From NCBI RefSeq assembly GCF_048771995.1, contig NC_133024.1, positions 40,509,501-40,573,500 on the forward strand: DNA of 64,000 nt. Direction: 5' to 3'. Shown here piece by piece: positions 1 through 13,127 of this stretch. Within the stretch, counting starts at the first letter, position 1; the number at the start of each line of letters is the position of its first letter. This stretch comes from Taeniopygia guttata. Taxonomy: Eukaryota; Chordata; Aves; Passeriformes; Estrildidae. A model generated the notes under the pieces. It saw only the letters and a program-made list of their open reading frames with translations, was not told the DNA's origin and searched no databases. Both the position numbers and the translations under genes were made by a program.

Positions 1-383
1 GCAATGTGCGCTCTCTCGGTGGGAGCAACCGATCACAGGACTTAAAATTTCTGTAATTACATTAAACCCATTAGACACCATCACTTCTGTGTACACCCGA
101 CGTCTCTTCCCCTGCTCTACGCAGCTGAGCCCAAGCCACCCTTCGCTTCCTTGCCGCGGGAAGACACCACGGTGCGCTCAGAGGAGACCTGCCAACCCGG
201 GCACGGCGGTGCCAACTCTGCCCCTCCGCCTTTCCAAGCACAGCTACCCCGCTCCTGCCCCGGAGAGGCCGAGGGGAGCTGGCAGGTCCCGGCCCCGCTC
301 CCTGACCCCCGCCCGCCGCCCCTGTCCCGCCACCGCCTCCCCGCGCCCGCCGGAGCGACCCCGGCGCGGCCGGCGGGACTCAC
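1..383 (-). other. First-intron sequence of the CpG-island gene
   Basis: This stretch lies downstream (minus strand) of the splice donor that ends the coding exon at 526-384, so I read it as the start of intron 1. The right part is GC-rich CpG-island sequence and the left 120 bases are ordinary AT-rich DNA. I see no second exon in it, so the next exon must lie outside the window. Confidence 0.5.
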
Positions 384-1080
384 ACGGGGTAGAAGGCGTA
401 GGGCGGCAGGGCGCTCTCCTCGCACAGCTCCGCGTCCAGCAGCAGGTAGTCCTGGCTGTCGTTCCGCCGGGCCCCCGGCGCCGGGGAGCTGCCCTTCCGC
501 GGGGCGTAGGGCTGCGCCTGGCTCATGCTGTCCCGCGGCCGAGGTGCGGGGCGGCGCAGCGGCTCCCTCGGGGCGCGCCGGCAGCGGCGCGGAGGCGCTC
601 GGGCCGCGCTGGGCTCTCCCCCGGCAGCGCCGCGGCCCCGCTCGCTCCGCGCCCCGGCAGCGAGGGGCTCCCGGCAGCCGGAGCCGCCGCCCGCGGCGCG
701 GCGGGCGAGGCGCAGCTCGGAGCGGGGGCAGCAAAGTTTGCGGCGCGTCAGCCGGCCCGGCTGTCCCCGGCCGGAGGGAAGGGGCGGGAGGTGGGAGGGC
801 GGCGGGCTCCGCTCGCCTCCCCCGGGGCTTCGGTGCCCCCTGCGCGCCGCCGCCGCCGCCGCCCGCAGCGCCCCGAGCCCGCGGAGCTGCGGCCCGCGGC
901 ACCGGCCCGGCGGTGCTGCCCCGGGCAGGGGCCATGCCCACTGACCGCCTGGCCGGGACCGTGCCCGCCGCCCGCCGCTTCTCCCGGGGCACGGCCCGCC
1001 GTGGTCTCTAATGAACGCCGCCGAACGCTCCCCTGGGGATTCGGCAGGACCGGCGGCGCGGCCGGCGGGGAACAGAACTC
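190..1080. promoter_or_regulatory. CpG island promoter region
   Basis: About 900 bases are very rich in G+C with frequent CpG, CGCC and GGGCGG (Sp1-type) motifs, in sharp contrast to the AT-rich DNA on the right. The island surrounds the start codon of a minus-strand gene at 526, so its promoter and 5' UTR should lie between about 530 and 1,000. No TATA box is evident, as is usual for CpG-island promoters. Long open frames on both strands here come from low stop-codon density, not from coding. Confidence 0.75.
384..526 (-). CDS. First coding exon of an unidentified gene (partial)
   Basis: Reading the minus strand, an ATG at 526-524 opens 47 codons plus two bases, then meets a consensus donor GTGAGT at 383-378. 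The protein begins MSQAQPYAPRKG, continues through a Ser/Pro/Arg stretch, and ends in an acidic then aromatic segment, DYLLLDAELCEE followed by LPPYAFYP. There is no signal peptide and no hydrophobic segment, so the N-terminus is probably cytosolic, either of a soluble protein or of a membrane protein whose spans lie in later exons. Position inside a CpG island, codon bias to G/C at third positions and the strong donor support a real exon. The gene continues off the left edge. I do not recognise it and assign no function. Another start within the exon cannot be excluded, but there is no other in-frame ATG. Confidence 0.6.
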
Positions 1081-1111
1081 TTGCTTGGATTTACTCTTTG
1101 GCTTGGTATGA

Positions 1112-3624
1112 CGGCCTGCGCTGCACCTGTGTCCTCGTGTAAGTGGCCGAGGAAGAGCGTCAGTGAAAATGAATGTTAATCCAGTACACCCAGAAAATCT
1201 ACGACTTTAAGTCTTCCCAATGAAGTGAAAAATTTCCTAGGAAATTCTACTTCCTTTCCAGGCTCTTCGCCTCTTTCATCTCTGAAACACCCTCTTACAA
1301 ACGCTGTTCACCTCTTTCAGAGAAGAGCCAGTTTTTAATCACCTCTAATAACTTCAGTTAAGAGAAGAGGCAAAATATCAAATATCATAGTAAAAAAAAC
1401 CCAAAACAAAACAGCACAATATAGTGGATTTGACAGCCTGCTCAGAGAGCGAGAAAAGGAGAAGGCGGTCTTGTGAGATTCTGGGGAGTTGTAGAGAAAC
1501 GGTGGTAGCTTATTATTGTAAACAACCTGCAGGAGGTGTTTTTCTACTCTTTGTTTTTCTGTTCTTTTCAAGGATTGTTTGTGAGAAAAATGTTTTTGTT
1601 AATTAGCCAATCAGGTAGAATATGTCGAGTCAGTCTATAAAGGGGAGAGTTTTTCGCATTAAAGTTGCTGTTGTGCAAACCAGCCTTCTTGGAGTCCATG
1701 CCACTTTCTTATTCAACAGCGACACAATATTTTTGCAGAATAACACTCAAGCAAAACTCAGTCCCCTTATATTTCTCAGTTCTGTTTCACTGGTGGCATT
1801 TTGTTTGATGTTACTCTGCAAATATGTAATTACAAACTTTTCTAGGGAAAATGTATGGCACTGAAGAATTAATATCTTACGTGGTATCTAATATCTGACA
1901 TAATATCAAATGTGATATCTTCCACGTTAAACATAGCACTTACTATTTCATAAGGGGATATTTAGAATTAAATGCTGTAAATGTATAATTGAAACATTAG
2001 TGCATCCAAACAAAATCACTCCTTCATTCCTGGCCATGTTCACATATTGAATTTTGTTTGTGTTGGAATATCACACAACCCTGTACTCTCTAGACTGGCA
2101 CACCTTCCGCTGATTTAGCGATGTGCTGAGAAAATAACTAGGCAGGGCCCAGGACAGTCGTTAGCAAAGCAGTCTGACACTGCCCGGGCTCTCCAGCAGC
2201 CCTAGCCAGCCCGTGGGTTCAGTGCCTGCCTGGGCCACTGGGACTCCTCTCGCCACTGAAACTGCCAGAGGAAGAGCTGTGTAAAGAGACCTGCAGCACA
2301 TTTACGTGGTCTTTAGAGGAGGTGCAGAAATACCTGCAGTCAAATTTCTCAAATTTCTTTTGTCCTCTTAGTTATGGCTGTCAAAATTACACTCTAATGA
2401 GTTTTAGAAATCTTCCCATCTTTGCAAACCATTTTTTGCTGTTAAAGGATATTTTATTTTAAATAGGAAGTTTAGTACCAATGATACCATATGTATTTTA
2501 TAATTCTCATGCTGCTTCTTCTTTCATATTACTATAAAAACAGACAATACAAAATTATGTGCAGGCTTTGCATTTGAGAAATATGTTGTTGATAATATCT
2601 CACATTCTTATTGAAAGAAAATTGTTTTCTAGAATTCTTTGTGATGGAATTTTGATGTGTTCCACTGCTCTTGTGCGTAACCATTTAATTTCATTTGTTC
2701 TACTCTGTTATGAAGAGACAGTATTTCTCCACTTAGTTCTTTTTGTATATTTCCCAAATGTTTGCAGTTACTTTTTATTTCAAGTTTATTTGATATTAGG
2801 CTGTTGTTTCAAATGTTTTCTTCCAAGTACCTTTTTTTCCCTTTCCTTCCCTCTATTCTTATTTTTCCCTCCCCTCTGGTATATTTTCTTCTTTCTTAAA
2901 GTGAATACCATCTTGCTTTGTTGATGGGCTATCAGATCCTTTGATTTCAGAGCCTGCAGAGCCACTTTCTCTATTTCATTCTGCTGCTTCCTTCAGTCTT
3001 GTGCTTACTGATTGAATGCTCCTAGATTATTTCCCATCTTCCACATGATACCTGTGCATCTCTCTCAGCTTCCAGGTGACATTTCTCATTTTCTCAGTTG
3101 ATACCCTTCCTAGATGCCAAACTTTCTTTGGTCTTCATTCTTATTTCAGCCTCATAAGTTCTGGTATTTGCCAAGGCACTCTTACTTTCTCACCAATCCC
3201 AAACCTTTCACAAATCCTGAAGCCACACTCAATAGGTGTTATTGATGATACAGTGATGACACAGCTGTGTGATTTTCCAGAAACATTGGGCAGATAAATT
3301 ATAGAAACAAAAAATATTCAATACCCTTGAAAGGAAAAAAAGATTCTGAGTTGAAATTCTGAATCATTTCAACCTGATTTATATTTCAAAACTACATCTT
3401 TCAACATACTGTAGCAACTGCCATGTCTCCATTGCCTGCTTACTGGGTGAAAACATGCAGTGGGAGTGGGTAATACTTCTACTAGAGGTCAGATAAGCAC
3501 AGTTGTTCTGAAATCTGTGGGTTTTCCAAGAGTCACAATATGATGACAATGCTGCCTAAAGGTGGTGTGTCCTTTTGATGCGTTTATGCTGGAACTATTC
3601 AGGATATGGGAGTGGACTTGCATA

Positions 3625-3659
<35 letters not shown>

Positions 3660-4137
3660 GGCCAGGGATGATAATCCATTCTGTAACTAACTGAAAGCTA
3701 GGTTAAAGGGAATTACTTTGGATGCCAAAATGCTGGAATGAAGAAGCAAGGTGTGGTCCTTTCCTTCTGTGAGAGAGAAGAAAAGAAATTCTTAGCAGAG
3801 AGTATAACTATTCATTACGCTTTGTGCAAGTCTTTCCAACACCAAATGAAATTTATATATTGTTCTAGCTTTCCTATTGACTTGGTATTTCTGTTGCAAA
3901 GGTGAACATATGCTATTTTTTAATGACTTAGCCATTATTGATATATATGAGGTCCTCTATTAGACATTTAAATTGCAAATTGAATTACAATGATATTGCT
4001 GCTCTGGAGAAAGTTATCAGATCTTCACTTTAGTATTTCCTGTAAATATGTGTGTCTATCTATATGTAAAATCAGAGTGAATACTGAACTAGAAAAACAA
4101 GCTGTCTTTCCTGAGTCTTTATGCAGTTTATGTGGCA
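1112..4137. other. AT-rich intergenic DNA upstream of the CpG-island gene
   Basis: Non-coding, AT-rich sequence. Open frames are short, start at random and have no matching splice signals or coding-like composition. An (AT)n run grading into T18 lies at 3622-3658. A slightly GC-richer patch at about 2,090-2,330 matches nothing I know. Confidence 0.6.
3622..3658. repeat. (AT)n microsatellite joined to a T18 run
   Basis: About ten AT dinucleotides (3622-3641) pass directly into 18 T residues (3641-3658). Simple repeat, likely polymorphic in length. Confidence 0.9.
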
Positions 4138-5085
4138 TGGTTTTGGTAGTGGGGGGCCTACAGGGGTGAGTTTTGTGAGAATATGCCAGAAACTTCCCCC
4201 ATGTCAGCTGGTGTCAGTGCCAGCCAGCTCCAAGGTGGACCCACTGCTGGCCAAGGCTGAGCCATCAGCAATGGTGGGAGCAGCTCTGTGACAAGGGATT
4301 TAAGAACGGGGGAAAATGTCTGCACAAGAACATTTGCAGCCAGAGAAAGGAGTGAGAGTATGAGAGAAACAGCCCTGCAGACCCCAGAGTCAGTGCAGAA
4401 GGAGGGGCAGGAGGTGCTCCAGGTGCCAGAGCAGAGATTCCCCTGCAGCCCCTGGTCAGCCCATGGTGAGCCTGCTGTGCCCCTGCAGCCCATGGAGGTC
4501 CACAGTGGAGCAGAGATCCACCTGCAGCCACTGGAGGAGCTCGTGCTGGAGCAGGGGAATGCCCAAAGGAGGGCATGACCCCATGGGAAGCTGGAGCAGG
4601 TTGACAGGACTTGTGGGCCCCTGGAGAGAAGAGCCTATCCTGGAGCAGCTTTGCTGGCAGGACTGGGGGGCATCTGGGGACTTATGCTGGAACAGCCTGC
4701 TCCTGAAGGACTGCACCCTCTGGAAGAGACCCACATTGCAGCAAGGGAGTGTAAGGAGTCCTCCCCTTGAGGAGGAAGGTGCAGCACAACATGACTGCTA
4801 CTTCCATTACCTGTCCTCCTGTGCCATTGAGGGAAAGATATTTTAGGATTCAGATTTTATTTCTTATTATCCTACTTTTATTTGATTGGTAAAAAAAATT
4901 AAATTGATTTTGCCCAATTTGAGACTGTTTTGCCCGTGACAGTAATTGGTGAGTGATCTTTCCTTGTTCTTATCTTGACCCTTTGACCCTCTTGAGCCTT
5001 TCCTTATATTGTACCTTCTGTGTCCAGTTGAGGAAGGGAGTGATAGAACAACTTTGGTGGGCATCCAGCCAGGGTTAAACCACCC
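4138..5085 (+). mobile_element. Solo LTR of an avian endogenous retrovirus family (about 950 bp)
   Basis: The whole stretch matches, from memory, a very common avian dispersed LTR. Its parts are a start near TGGTTTTGGTAG, a promoter-like ATTTAAGAA at about 4,300, repeated 'GCAGCCCATGGAGG' and 'GGAGCAG' segments (4,380-4,750), the segment around 'GAGGAGGAAGG' (4,770), a degenerate polyadenylation region after TTGATTGGT (about 4,880), the block TTTTGCCCGTGACAGTAAT (4,928), and the end CATCCAGCCAGGGTTAAAC (5,062-5,080). I call it ERVL-type tentatively; the class is uncertain. No internal retroviral sequence adjoins it, so it is a solo LTR. It is an old copy and I could not define target-site duplications. 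Confidence 0.7.
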
Positions 5086-5158
5086 CTGAGATTTTATCTG
5101 ACTTGTACACATATTAACCTTTCATTTTTTAGAAGTAAAAAATATCTAACCTTGACCA

Positions 5159-5159
<1 letters not shown>

Positions 5160-5190
<31 letters not shown>
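5160..5190. repeat. Poly(A) run of 31
   Basis: Thirty-one consecutive A residues, about 75 bases after the end of the LTR at 4138-5085. It could be a simple homopolymer or the tail of a small retroposed fragment; I see nothing recognisable just before it other than the LTR end. Confidence 0.9.
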
Positions 5191-5193
<3 letters not shown>

Positions 5194-6284
5194 CAGCATT
5201 TACGTGGCTAATATCTCCCTTGTGCCTTTTTTCATACATAATCAGAAAATACATCTGTCCTCTCAGATAAAAAGAACTGATGCATTAATGTAAAGTGTAA
5301 GTGTAGCTTAGAGTTGGTTTAATTGGTTTTATTACACACAGCAAGTTACAAACTATTCCATCATCATTCACTCAATCAAATCTAGTGACTGAGATATTTC
5401 ACTCACAAAGATGAAAAACAAAAGCTGAAAGCTCCTGTTCCCTGTACAAGGGAAGGCATAAGAGATGGAGTGAGCTTGCCTAATGAGTGACAGGCACATT
5501 GCTTAATGCACTTAGAAGTCGCTTGGGTGCCATGGAAATGAAAGCTGCAAAAGATGCCATGGAGATCAGCACAGTACCGTGATTCAGTCTCACTGCATAA
5601 CTTACAAAAAGGTTATCTAGTGAAATGTATATAGGTGCAATTGTATTGCTAACTTGTAGACTAATCTAGACCTCTTCAGGAACAAGAGAAAGTGACAACA
5701 TCAACCTGTACTTCCAAGGAAATTTTCAAGGATTCATACAATGATGTTTAATTGCTCACATTTAACCAAAATCTTGTGTAAGCAGGCTGGAATGCATTAA
5801 CAAGGCTACTCCAGCACATGCCACAATCAGTTTCCTGGCTTTCATGGGAATACTCTCAAAACCACCGTTGAACAAAGCAGGAAAAGTGCAAGTCAGTTTA
5901 ACTGTGCAATGGCTAAGCAGTGTCACTGCTGTGGGTGTGAGTATCACTTGGAAAGAACAGAGGAATGCTCTACAGCCTGGAGGTGTGAAGGATGTGTAAC
6001 CTGCTTGATGGAATTCTTTTCTGCTCTACAGTGCAGAACTCAGGACTTGCTTTTAGAAAGCCTGAAAATGGAACCATTACTACTTAGTAATTTTGTTCGT
6101 TCTCTGCATAGCATAAATGGAATAACCATTGTCAATTACTTATTCTAATCCCAGCTGCCTTCTGCCTTTGTTTAAATGTGAATGAGGGCAGAATCATGTT
6201 GTGCCAACCAGAAACTTCCCCATTTCTAAGATTCTTCCTTTGTATAGTCTCTTCTGGCTACAATCCAAACTGCTGTTTCACATT
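5191..6284. other. AT-rich intergenic DNA
   Basis: No gene is visible. Open frames at 5,760-6,150 on either strand are short, lack homology I can recognise and have no splice context. Confidence 0.55.
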
Positions 6285-6508
6285 CAGATTAGATATTAGA
6301 AAGAAATTCTTCACTATGAGGATGGTGAGGCCCTGGAATAGGTTGTCCAGAGAAGCTGTGGGTGCCCTATCTCTGGAGGTGTTCAAGGCCAGATAGGATC
6401 TGACTTTGAGCAACTTGGTCTAGTGCAAGGTGTCCCTGCCCATGCAGGGGGATTGGAACAACATGATCTTTAAGGTCCTTCCAATCCAAACTGTTTTATG
6501 ATTCTGTG
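6285..6508 (+). mobile_element. CR1 LINE 3' fragment
   Basis: Typical avian CR1 3' end in plus orientation. It has AGAAATTCTTCACTATGAGG (6302), the 'GTCCAGAGAAGCTGTGGGTG' block (6344), 'AAGGTGTCCCTGCCCATG', and the terminal 'TTCCAATCCAAACTG...ATGATTCTGTG'. The copy is a 5'-truncated, non-coding fossil, as most CR1 copies are. Confidence 0.9.
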
Positions 6509-9459
6509 GCTTGGCTCTCATCCCTTTTGTTCACACAGAATGCTGCATGGATGTATGTTTGAAACTGAAATGCGCATTTTAATCACTCAGTCAGAAATTA
6601 CAGAGGAACCTTTTCTCTTCAAAGGAGAGTTTGATGAGAAGTTAGGCTTAGATTGCTAGTGAGCTAGATGAGAGCAGTAGGACTGGATCACAGAAACACA
6701 TTCAAAAGCTGTTCAAAATTTCTTGGCTAAGAACACTCTTGGGTGTTTATGGGCCAGAGATACTGAAGGATTTTTGAACTGCAAGAGAATGGGGAGAGAA
6801 GTAGGGTCTGCAATGAGAAAGAATTAATTTAAGGATGTGTTCCTACCTTGACATTTATATGCAGGACTCAAGTTTGTGGGGACACAGAGATTTCTGGAAT
6901 CATCATTATTGCTGGGCTGCTAGGGATGATCCTACTCCCATTACTTAAACATGTACACACACACTGCCCCCTCCCTTACAAGATCCCACTTAGCCTTTAT
7001 CTTTTTCAGAAACATACAGTTCTTCTCTATGTGCCTTCACACAAGATCTGTCAGGCTACATTTGCCTTGGTTTATGTGGTGTAATTAATTATTGTCCAAT
7101 AATTTTAAAATTTTGAAATGTACTAACAAACACCCACTTGTGCTATATCTACATAGTGAAAGCCAGTCCAACTGAAATACTGTCCCACTACTGAAATACT
7201 AAACCCACTGCAGTTTCATTGCATATAATTTTGTGGGGTTTGAATAAATACTGTTTCCTCAGTACTCTGCCTCTGTAGTCTGAGGCAGAGATAAAGAACT
7301 CTACTAGTTCTCTATTGCTCAGAGATAAAGAACTTGACTAGTCATTGAGCCCCCATTCCCATTACAGATAATAAGATACTCCTTCTCTATTTTAAGTGAG
7401 TAGGAGGATATTTGAAGTCAAAACTAGATAGAATTAACTAGAAAATGTATTTTTATTTTCCAAGGAAGTGGAAAAGTTTTTAAACTTCGAATCAAGGTGT
7501 ATATGGAAAGACATATTGGACTAGAGATGATGTATGTCTTGAAATGCAAGACTAATTCGACAGAAATCAATAGACTTACAGCATAAGTGAGATCAAGATT
7601 ACATTTTTTCCCCTTTTCTACCTTCTTTCATTACAGAAAGAAAGAAAATATTTTCAATTTGTCATTTTGATACTAACCTAAGAGCTTTCCAATGTCCATT
7701 CTATGTTCATGCAAGGCACTCTATTGACTTTTGTGTCCTGCCTGAGTGGTTTAAAGCACTTGTCACCTAAATTTGTCACAACAGCAAGAATGTGATACAT
7801 TGAAGCTTTCTGTGTACATACTTTACAGAATCATGTGGTTCTTATCTTGGAGATTTAATATTTAGACCTGCAAATGTGTAAAGGTTAAACAAGTATCATA
7901 AAAAGTGACAAATTCATCACAGCTCCAACAAAAATAAGTTGTTATTCAAACAACTATTCCTGGTATTTAACTTTTGCCTGCAAAGTATATTTGAATAACA
8001 AGTGGTTTAGCTTGATGCGATCATATACAGGCACAGCAATGGTGTAGTTAAATAATTTGAAAAAATTTCTATTTGCTTTTTATTTTAAGTTCTTTACAAG
8101 TTGAGGGTGTGAAACTTCTACTAATGAGAAGATAATAATTTTTTGGTTTGTTTCTTTTTCTGGTGCATACTATAAATCTCAAGTTAGCATTGTCAAGAAT
8201 AAGGTTTGTTACTGTGTCACATTAAGAGATGACATCAGTGGTTACTTTAGTTCTCAAATCAGTTATGCTTATTGATACTTATATAAATTTATCAGTTATC
8301 TGCCCAGCATAACACTAGGAATTTTCTACCACGTTTAAGAAACGTACAAAACCACAAAAAGTGTGAAAAAATATGTTGAAAGGAGACCAATAGATCTGTT
8401 AAATTGAAAGCAGAGTAACTGCAGTTGATACATCCTGAACATCTCACTGCTATGTCAGCTTTGTCATTTAGGGATCCTGATATGATGGATATTAGTGCCA
8501 CCATTCTGCCTCCAAGGTGAAATTTATAATTATTGATAGGTCACTGATTTCATTCTTCTGTATTTAAAATGATTAATAACAACAGTTTATCTGTCAAAAA
8601 TATCTTTTATTCTAAGTTATGCACAAATTATATTTTATGTTTTCTCTGAATTACATATATGCATCCTATTCCTTTATAGTAAATCAGTTTTATCCTAAGT
8701 TTCTTTTTAACAAAGCTCTAAGTAATAAAATAATCCTGTCTGGATTTATATTATGTTTATTTTGCTATGTGTATATGCTGTACCATCTAATTCAGTGACT
8801 TCAGTAGTAGAGAGCTTTAATGCTTCTCAGCATTAATATCTTGAACGGTTCCCTCCTTTTAAAGCAAAAGACACTGATTTTTTCCCCCCTTGTAATTCTA
8901 AGGTCTGAGAGCATCAATCTTACAGAAAAAAATATGTTGTGATATTGATTGGCATCAATACTGATCTTTGAACTCAGACATGTCCTTTTATTTGTTTGTT
9001 GCTGCTATACTTCTGACAGCTATCACAGAGATTTCCCTGCTGCTCCTGCAGGCAGGCCTGTGGTAAACTGTCGCTCTGCCACCCTGACTTCTCTGTGTTC
9101 TTGCTGCAGACCTGAGTTGTTTTGCTTGGAAATTGGGAAAAGAATATTGTGTTGCATGAAGGGTTGCAAGTGACCTTTCAAACAGCTCCATTATGTGGTA
9201 CATGACAGCCTTCTCCTCTGAGTGATTCTCTGGTTCCTCTACATTCATGCCTACCACCATTTGTCATTCATATATTCATATATTTTTAGACTAGTAAGGG
9301 TTTGTTGAATAACTGTTTAAGAGAAAAGTCCTCTCTGTAATCACACATCAACAATTATATGTGACCAAGATTGTTCAAAAAAAGATAGTAAGATAGTCAC
9401 TATCTTTTACTTATTATTACTATTTTCCTGGGGTTTTTTTGTTTGGTTGGTTGGTTTTT

Positions 9460-9500
<41 letters not shown>

Positions 9501-12500
9501 AAGGTCTACCAAGCATTTATTAAGAGAAAATAATACAATAAAATGCGGTTAATTATTTGCTGATTGTAACTTTAGGAAAAACACATAAACATATTTCTGG
9601 ATGAAGTTGTTTATATACATTAATTGTTGAATTCTATGAACTAAATTGCAGATATAATCTATAATACATATAATACATAACACAAGTATAAATATCTATT
9701 GAGAAAGAAAACAGGACTGATACAGAAAATGTACGATAACTCAGTCTGATACATAGTGAGTTTGTTACAAACAATTCGACAAATTCTACCCAACATTCTT
9801 GATAGATCACATTTATGTGACAAAAAATGTATAACAAGGACAGAGCAAAAACTTACCTGAAATACACAGTATCCACAAAACTATCCATATTGTGTCACAT
9901 ATGTGACACCCTTAGTTTTACTTCATAATATTGATTAATTAAAAAAATAAATTAATACAAAAAGGGATTAATTTTATTCTATCAAAGCAATTTTTGTCTT
10001 TAGGAATCAATTCAAAGGAAAAGTCAAAAAGAAAGGATATTGAAAATTTTAAAAATGTGTAAATGCTGAATCTTACCCAAGATACACAAGCTAACCTGCA
10101 TAATGTTAATTATATTCTCATTTGATACATTTCTCAGACAAAACTCTTCTCTGCAATATTCAGCAGATGCAGTGTCCACAAAATCATCAGTTATTACTTG
10201 ACACGTTTTTTTTGTCTTGGAAAGAAATTAAATCCCCAAATGATAAACAGTCATTCTTTGTCACTTCAGAATGTATCCCCTTGATTATATTTTTTTTTTT
10301 GTGATTACTTTATTTTGATTTTAGTAATTGCATTTGAAAACCTAAAACCAGAAGTACTTTAAACACTCTCAGAGTTAAATGATTAAGGAAGCCAAATAAA
10401 TTTGGTTTTCCCCATTAATTAAGCACTGGAACAATTTCATTTTCCCAGACAGTTGACAATTAGTACAAACTGTTTGAGTTACTGACAAAGAAAAAAATTT
10501 TTGGTGTCAGCCTCCTCAGTACATTTTCCACCATAAAACTAGCTATTGAGATGAAATTGTGATCCCTCTGGAATCCATGGAAGTCATGTCATCAATGGCC
10601 TACAACAAAACCAGGAGTTTATCCTGCATATTAGCAGGATTGGTACAAGCTTTAAGTAAATCCCAGCTGTATGGATGAGCTAGATAAGCATTATCATTAA
10701 TATGTAGTAATCATATGTATCATTAATATTTAGTAATAATACTAAAAACTCTCCCAGAACCAAGAGCCAGCCCAGTGGAATTCCATTTTATTGTTTTGGC
10801 CTTGCTTAAAGGGAATTGTTGAAAATTACCTCAAAAATTATCATTGCATGAATTATTTTATCTGTGCTTGCAATGTAATAGTCATGAATGTTTGATGAAT
10901 ACTTTTATAATTATCAGTTATAGATCCAGTCACCAGATTCAGAACTAATGGGTTGCTGTACCATGGTATTTTATAACCAGTAAATTGTGAAATCCTGCAG
11001 GATTTTTTTGGCCTCTGTAGGTATTGGGGTTTAGGAATGGTAAACTCAGTTTTAGTGCTCCCACTGAGACCACTCCAAACCATGCTCATTCATTCCCTCC
11101 CACCCCACACCTTCCTTGTGGTGGGCTGGAGAGGAGAATTGGAGGCAAAAAAGGCAAAGATCGTGGGCTGAGACAAGAACAATTTTCTGGAAACAGCAAC
11201 GAGATAAGAAAAACAACAGTAACAGCAAAAGTACTAATGACAGAGGGTACAAGAGAGAGAGAAAAAATTCGTATGAAAATTCCCAGAGAATACCTGGCTG
11301 CTCCATCTGCCATCTTCCTACACTGATCCATAAGGGAGCCCTTATCTCATGCCTGGAAAATGGAAATGGAAAATACATGCCCCTTCTGCCTGCTACCAAA
11401 ATTATCTACATCCCATCTGTAACCAGGACATTGGGCATCCTTATCCTCAGTGATTGCACTATGTACATTTTTGGAGATAAATATGTGATCTTTGCAGGAC
11501 TGAAGTTTTTTGGAATTGTTCTTCAAATCCCATAATAATCTTTAGTATCCACTTTCTATGCTAAGGTACCTGCAGTCAACAAATATTAGTAGTTTACTGT
11601 GGCTACAGGACTTTTTCTGAAAGTGTATGTTGTTCCACTGGAAAGGAACATGTAAGCTGTGAGACGGGAGGTTAGATATCAGCAAAAATGAATCCTCAGT
11701 TTCTGTCCTCTTCATTGTGTCTTTTCTGAAACACTGGTATTTCTAAGAAGTGCAAAGGTTTCCAAGGCCACAGTAGCATTCTAAAGATCATTTTTCAGGC
11801 AACAGCTTACTTTAGAAGTTTGTTTTCATTGGAGAAAATAAGTTGTTGTGACTTAGCTGATTTATTTAATAAATTCTTGGATGAAACTCCCATGGAACTG
11901 TTTCAGAACTCCAAGACCGCTGTTATTCATCGCTAAGTGTTGTATATTGTAAATAGCTCTTTGGAATCTTGAGTCAAAGAATCTGCTCGCCTTCTTCACT
12001 TATCAGCTCTTGAGACCATGTTACTTGCATGAGGGTTCTCAGTGGAACAAGCTTCTAGTACTCTGAGTTGCGAAAACAGAAGTGGAAATTATAATACTCT
12101 TCACATTCCTCTTGGGAATAATGCTTAAAATAATTCTCAGTCTTTAATGTTAAAATTAATTTTGACTTCAAGAAGAATAGGAATTTGTTCCAATTAAAGG
12201 GCAGAGTGGGGGAGGGGGGGAAGCAGGAAGCAGTAGACCCCCAGCTTAGACACAGTACTTCTGGGAAGTTCCCTGTGCCTGTATCCTCTTATTATCCACT
12301 GAAGCAGCAATGAAAGGGCTTTTCCAAACCCTTTAACAGGACTGTGGAAGAAACACTTTTTTTTTCAGGTAGGTTAAAATTAGCACTAAATTTCACTCAG
12401 TTATGAAGTGTTGTGTTCAAAATTAGAATAGTTCTTCAAAATCATTTCTTGCAACTGAGAGGAGCTGAGATGCTCTTTTGTCAGATTTAAATCAGAAGAC

Positions 12501-13045
12501 CTGAATCTCCAGTTGTGGAATTGAGAAGTCTTAAACTTGGCCTTTTGATAATCAGTCATAATCGATTTGGAAAATCTATTAGTTTATCTGTAATAAACAC
12601 AATTAAACCATTTTGTTTAAAATCATATTTTAAGCAACATGCAATACTGTCCTGGTGAGAATAAGCAGCAGCTGCTCAAGGACAGAAGTATAAATTTTGA
12701 AACACAGAGATATTGCTACATTGCATAGGATGCAAGAGGGAAATATAAGAATATTTCACAATGTAATAAATATCTCCGACAACTGGGTAGTCCTCAATTC
12801 ATAGGTTCCAAAATCTACTTTTAACAAAACTAGTAAATATTTCTTTTTCTAAACTATTGACTTTCATTCTGATTAAAACACAACTGTAGTAACTTAGTCC
12901 AGAACTACTTTCTGGGGAACTGAGGGTGCAGCAATCTCTTAGATTAACACTTGCAAGTATCATCACTGCTCTTGTGCCACAGCTGTGATGTTGCACAGCT
13001 AACCCCAGCCTGCCAGCCTAAGGCAGCAGAGGACCTGATTTGAAT
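6509..13045. other. AT-rich gene desert
   Basis: I see no gene. The stretch includes a T36 homopolymer (9462-9497) preceded by a GGTT-rich run, an imperfect duplication of 'CAGAGATAAAGAACT' around 7,285 and 7,320, and several short random open frames. An open frame at 11,116-11,535 is lysine/arginine-rich and low-complexity at its start and has no recognisable domain. Confidence 0.6.
9462..9497. repeat. T36 homopolymer
   Basis: Thirty-six uninterrupted T residues, preceded by a GTTTGGTTGGTTGG low-complexity stretch from about 9,440. Read on the minus strand it would be a poly(A) tail, but I recognise no retroposed gene next to it. Confidence 0.9.
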
Positions 13046-13127
13046 GGTGAAATGTGGTGGTGGTGCTGAACTGATGGTTGGACTGGATCTCAAAGGTATT
13101 TTCCAATCTTAGCCATTCTCTGATTCT
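13046..13127 (+). mobile_element. Short CR1-like 3' end
   Basis: The block 'GGTGCTGAACTGATGGTTGG' followed by 'ACTGGATCTCAAAGGTATT', 'TTCCAATCTTAGCC' and a terminal 'ATTCTCTGATTCT' matches the last part of avian CR1 elements. Only about 80 bases are left and it is more diverged than the other CR1 copies here. Confidence 0.7.

Noticed and set aside
89-1111. 340-codon and other long open frames across the CpG island on both strands
   Set aside because: They overlap each other in several frames, are made of Pro/Arg/Ala/Gly as expected for GC-rich DNA with few stops, and conflict with the well-supported exon at 526-384.
4865-5190. Possible processed gene copy ending in the A31 run
   Set aside because: The sequence before the A-run is the 3' end of the avian LTR at 4138-5085, followed by about 75 unremarkable bases; no spliced gene sequence is recognisable.
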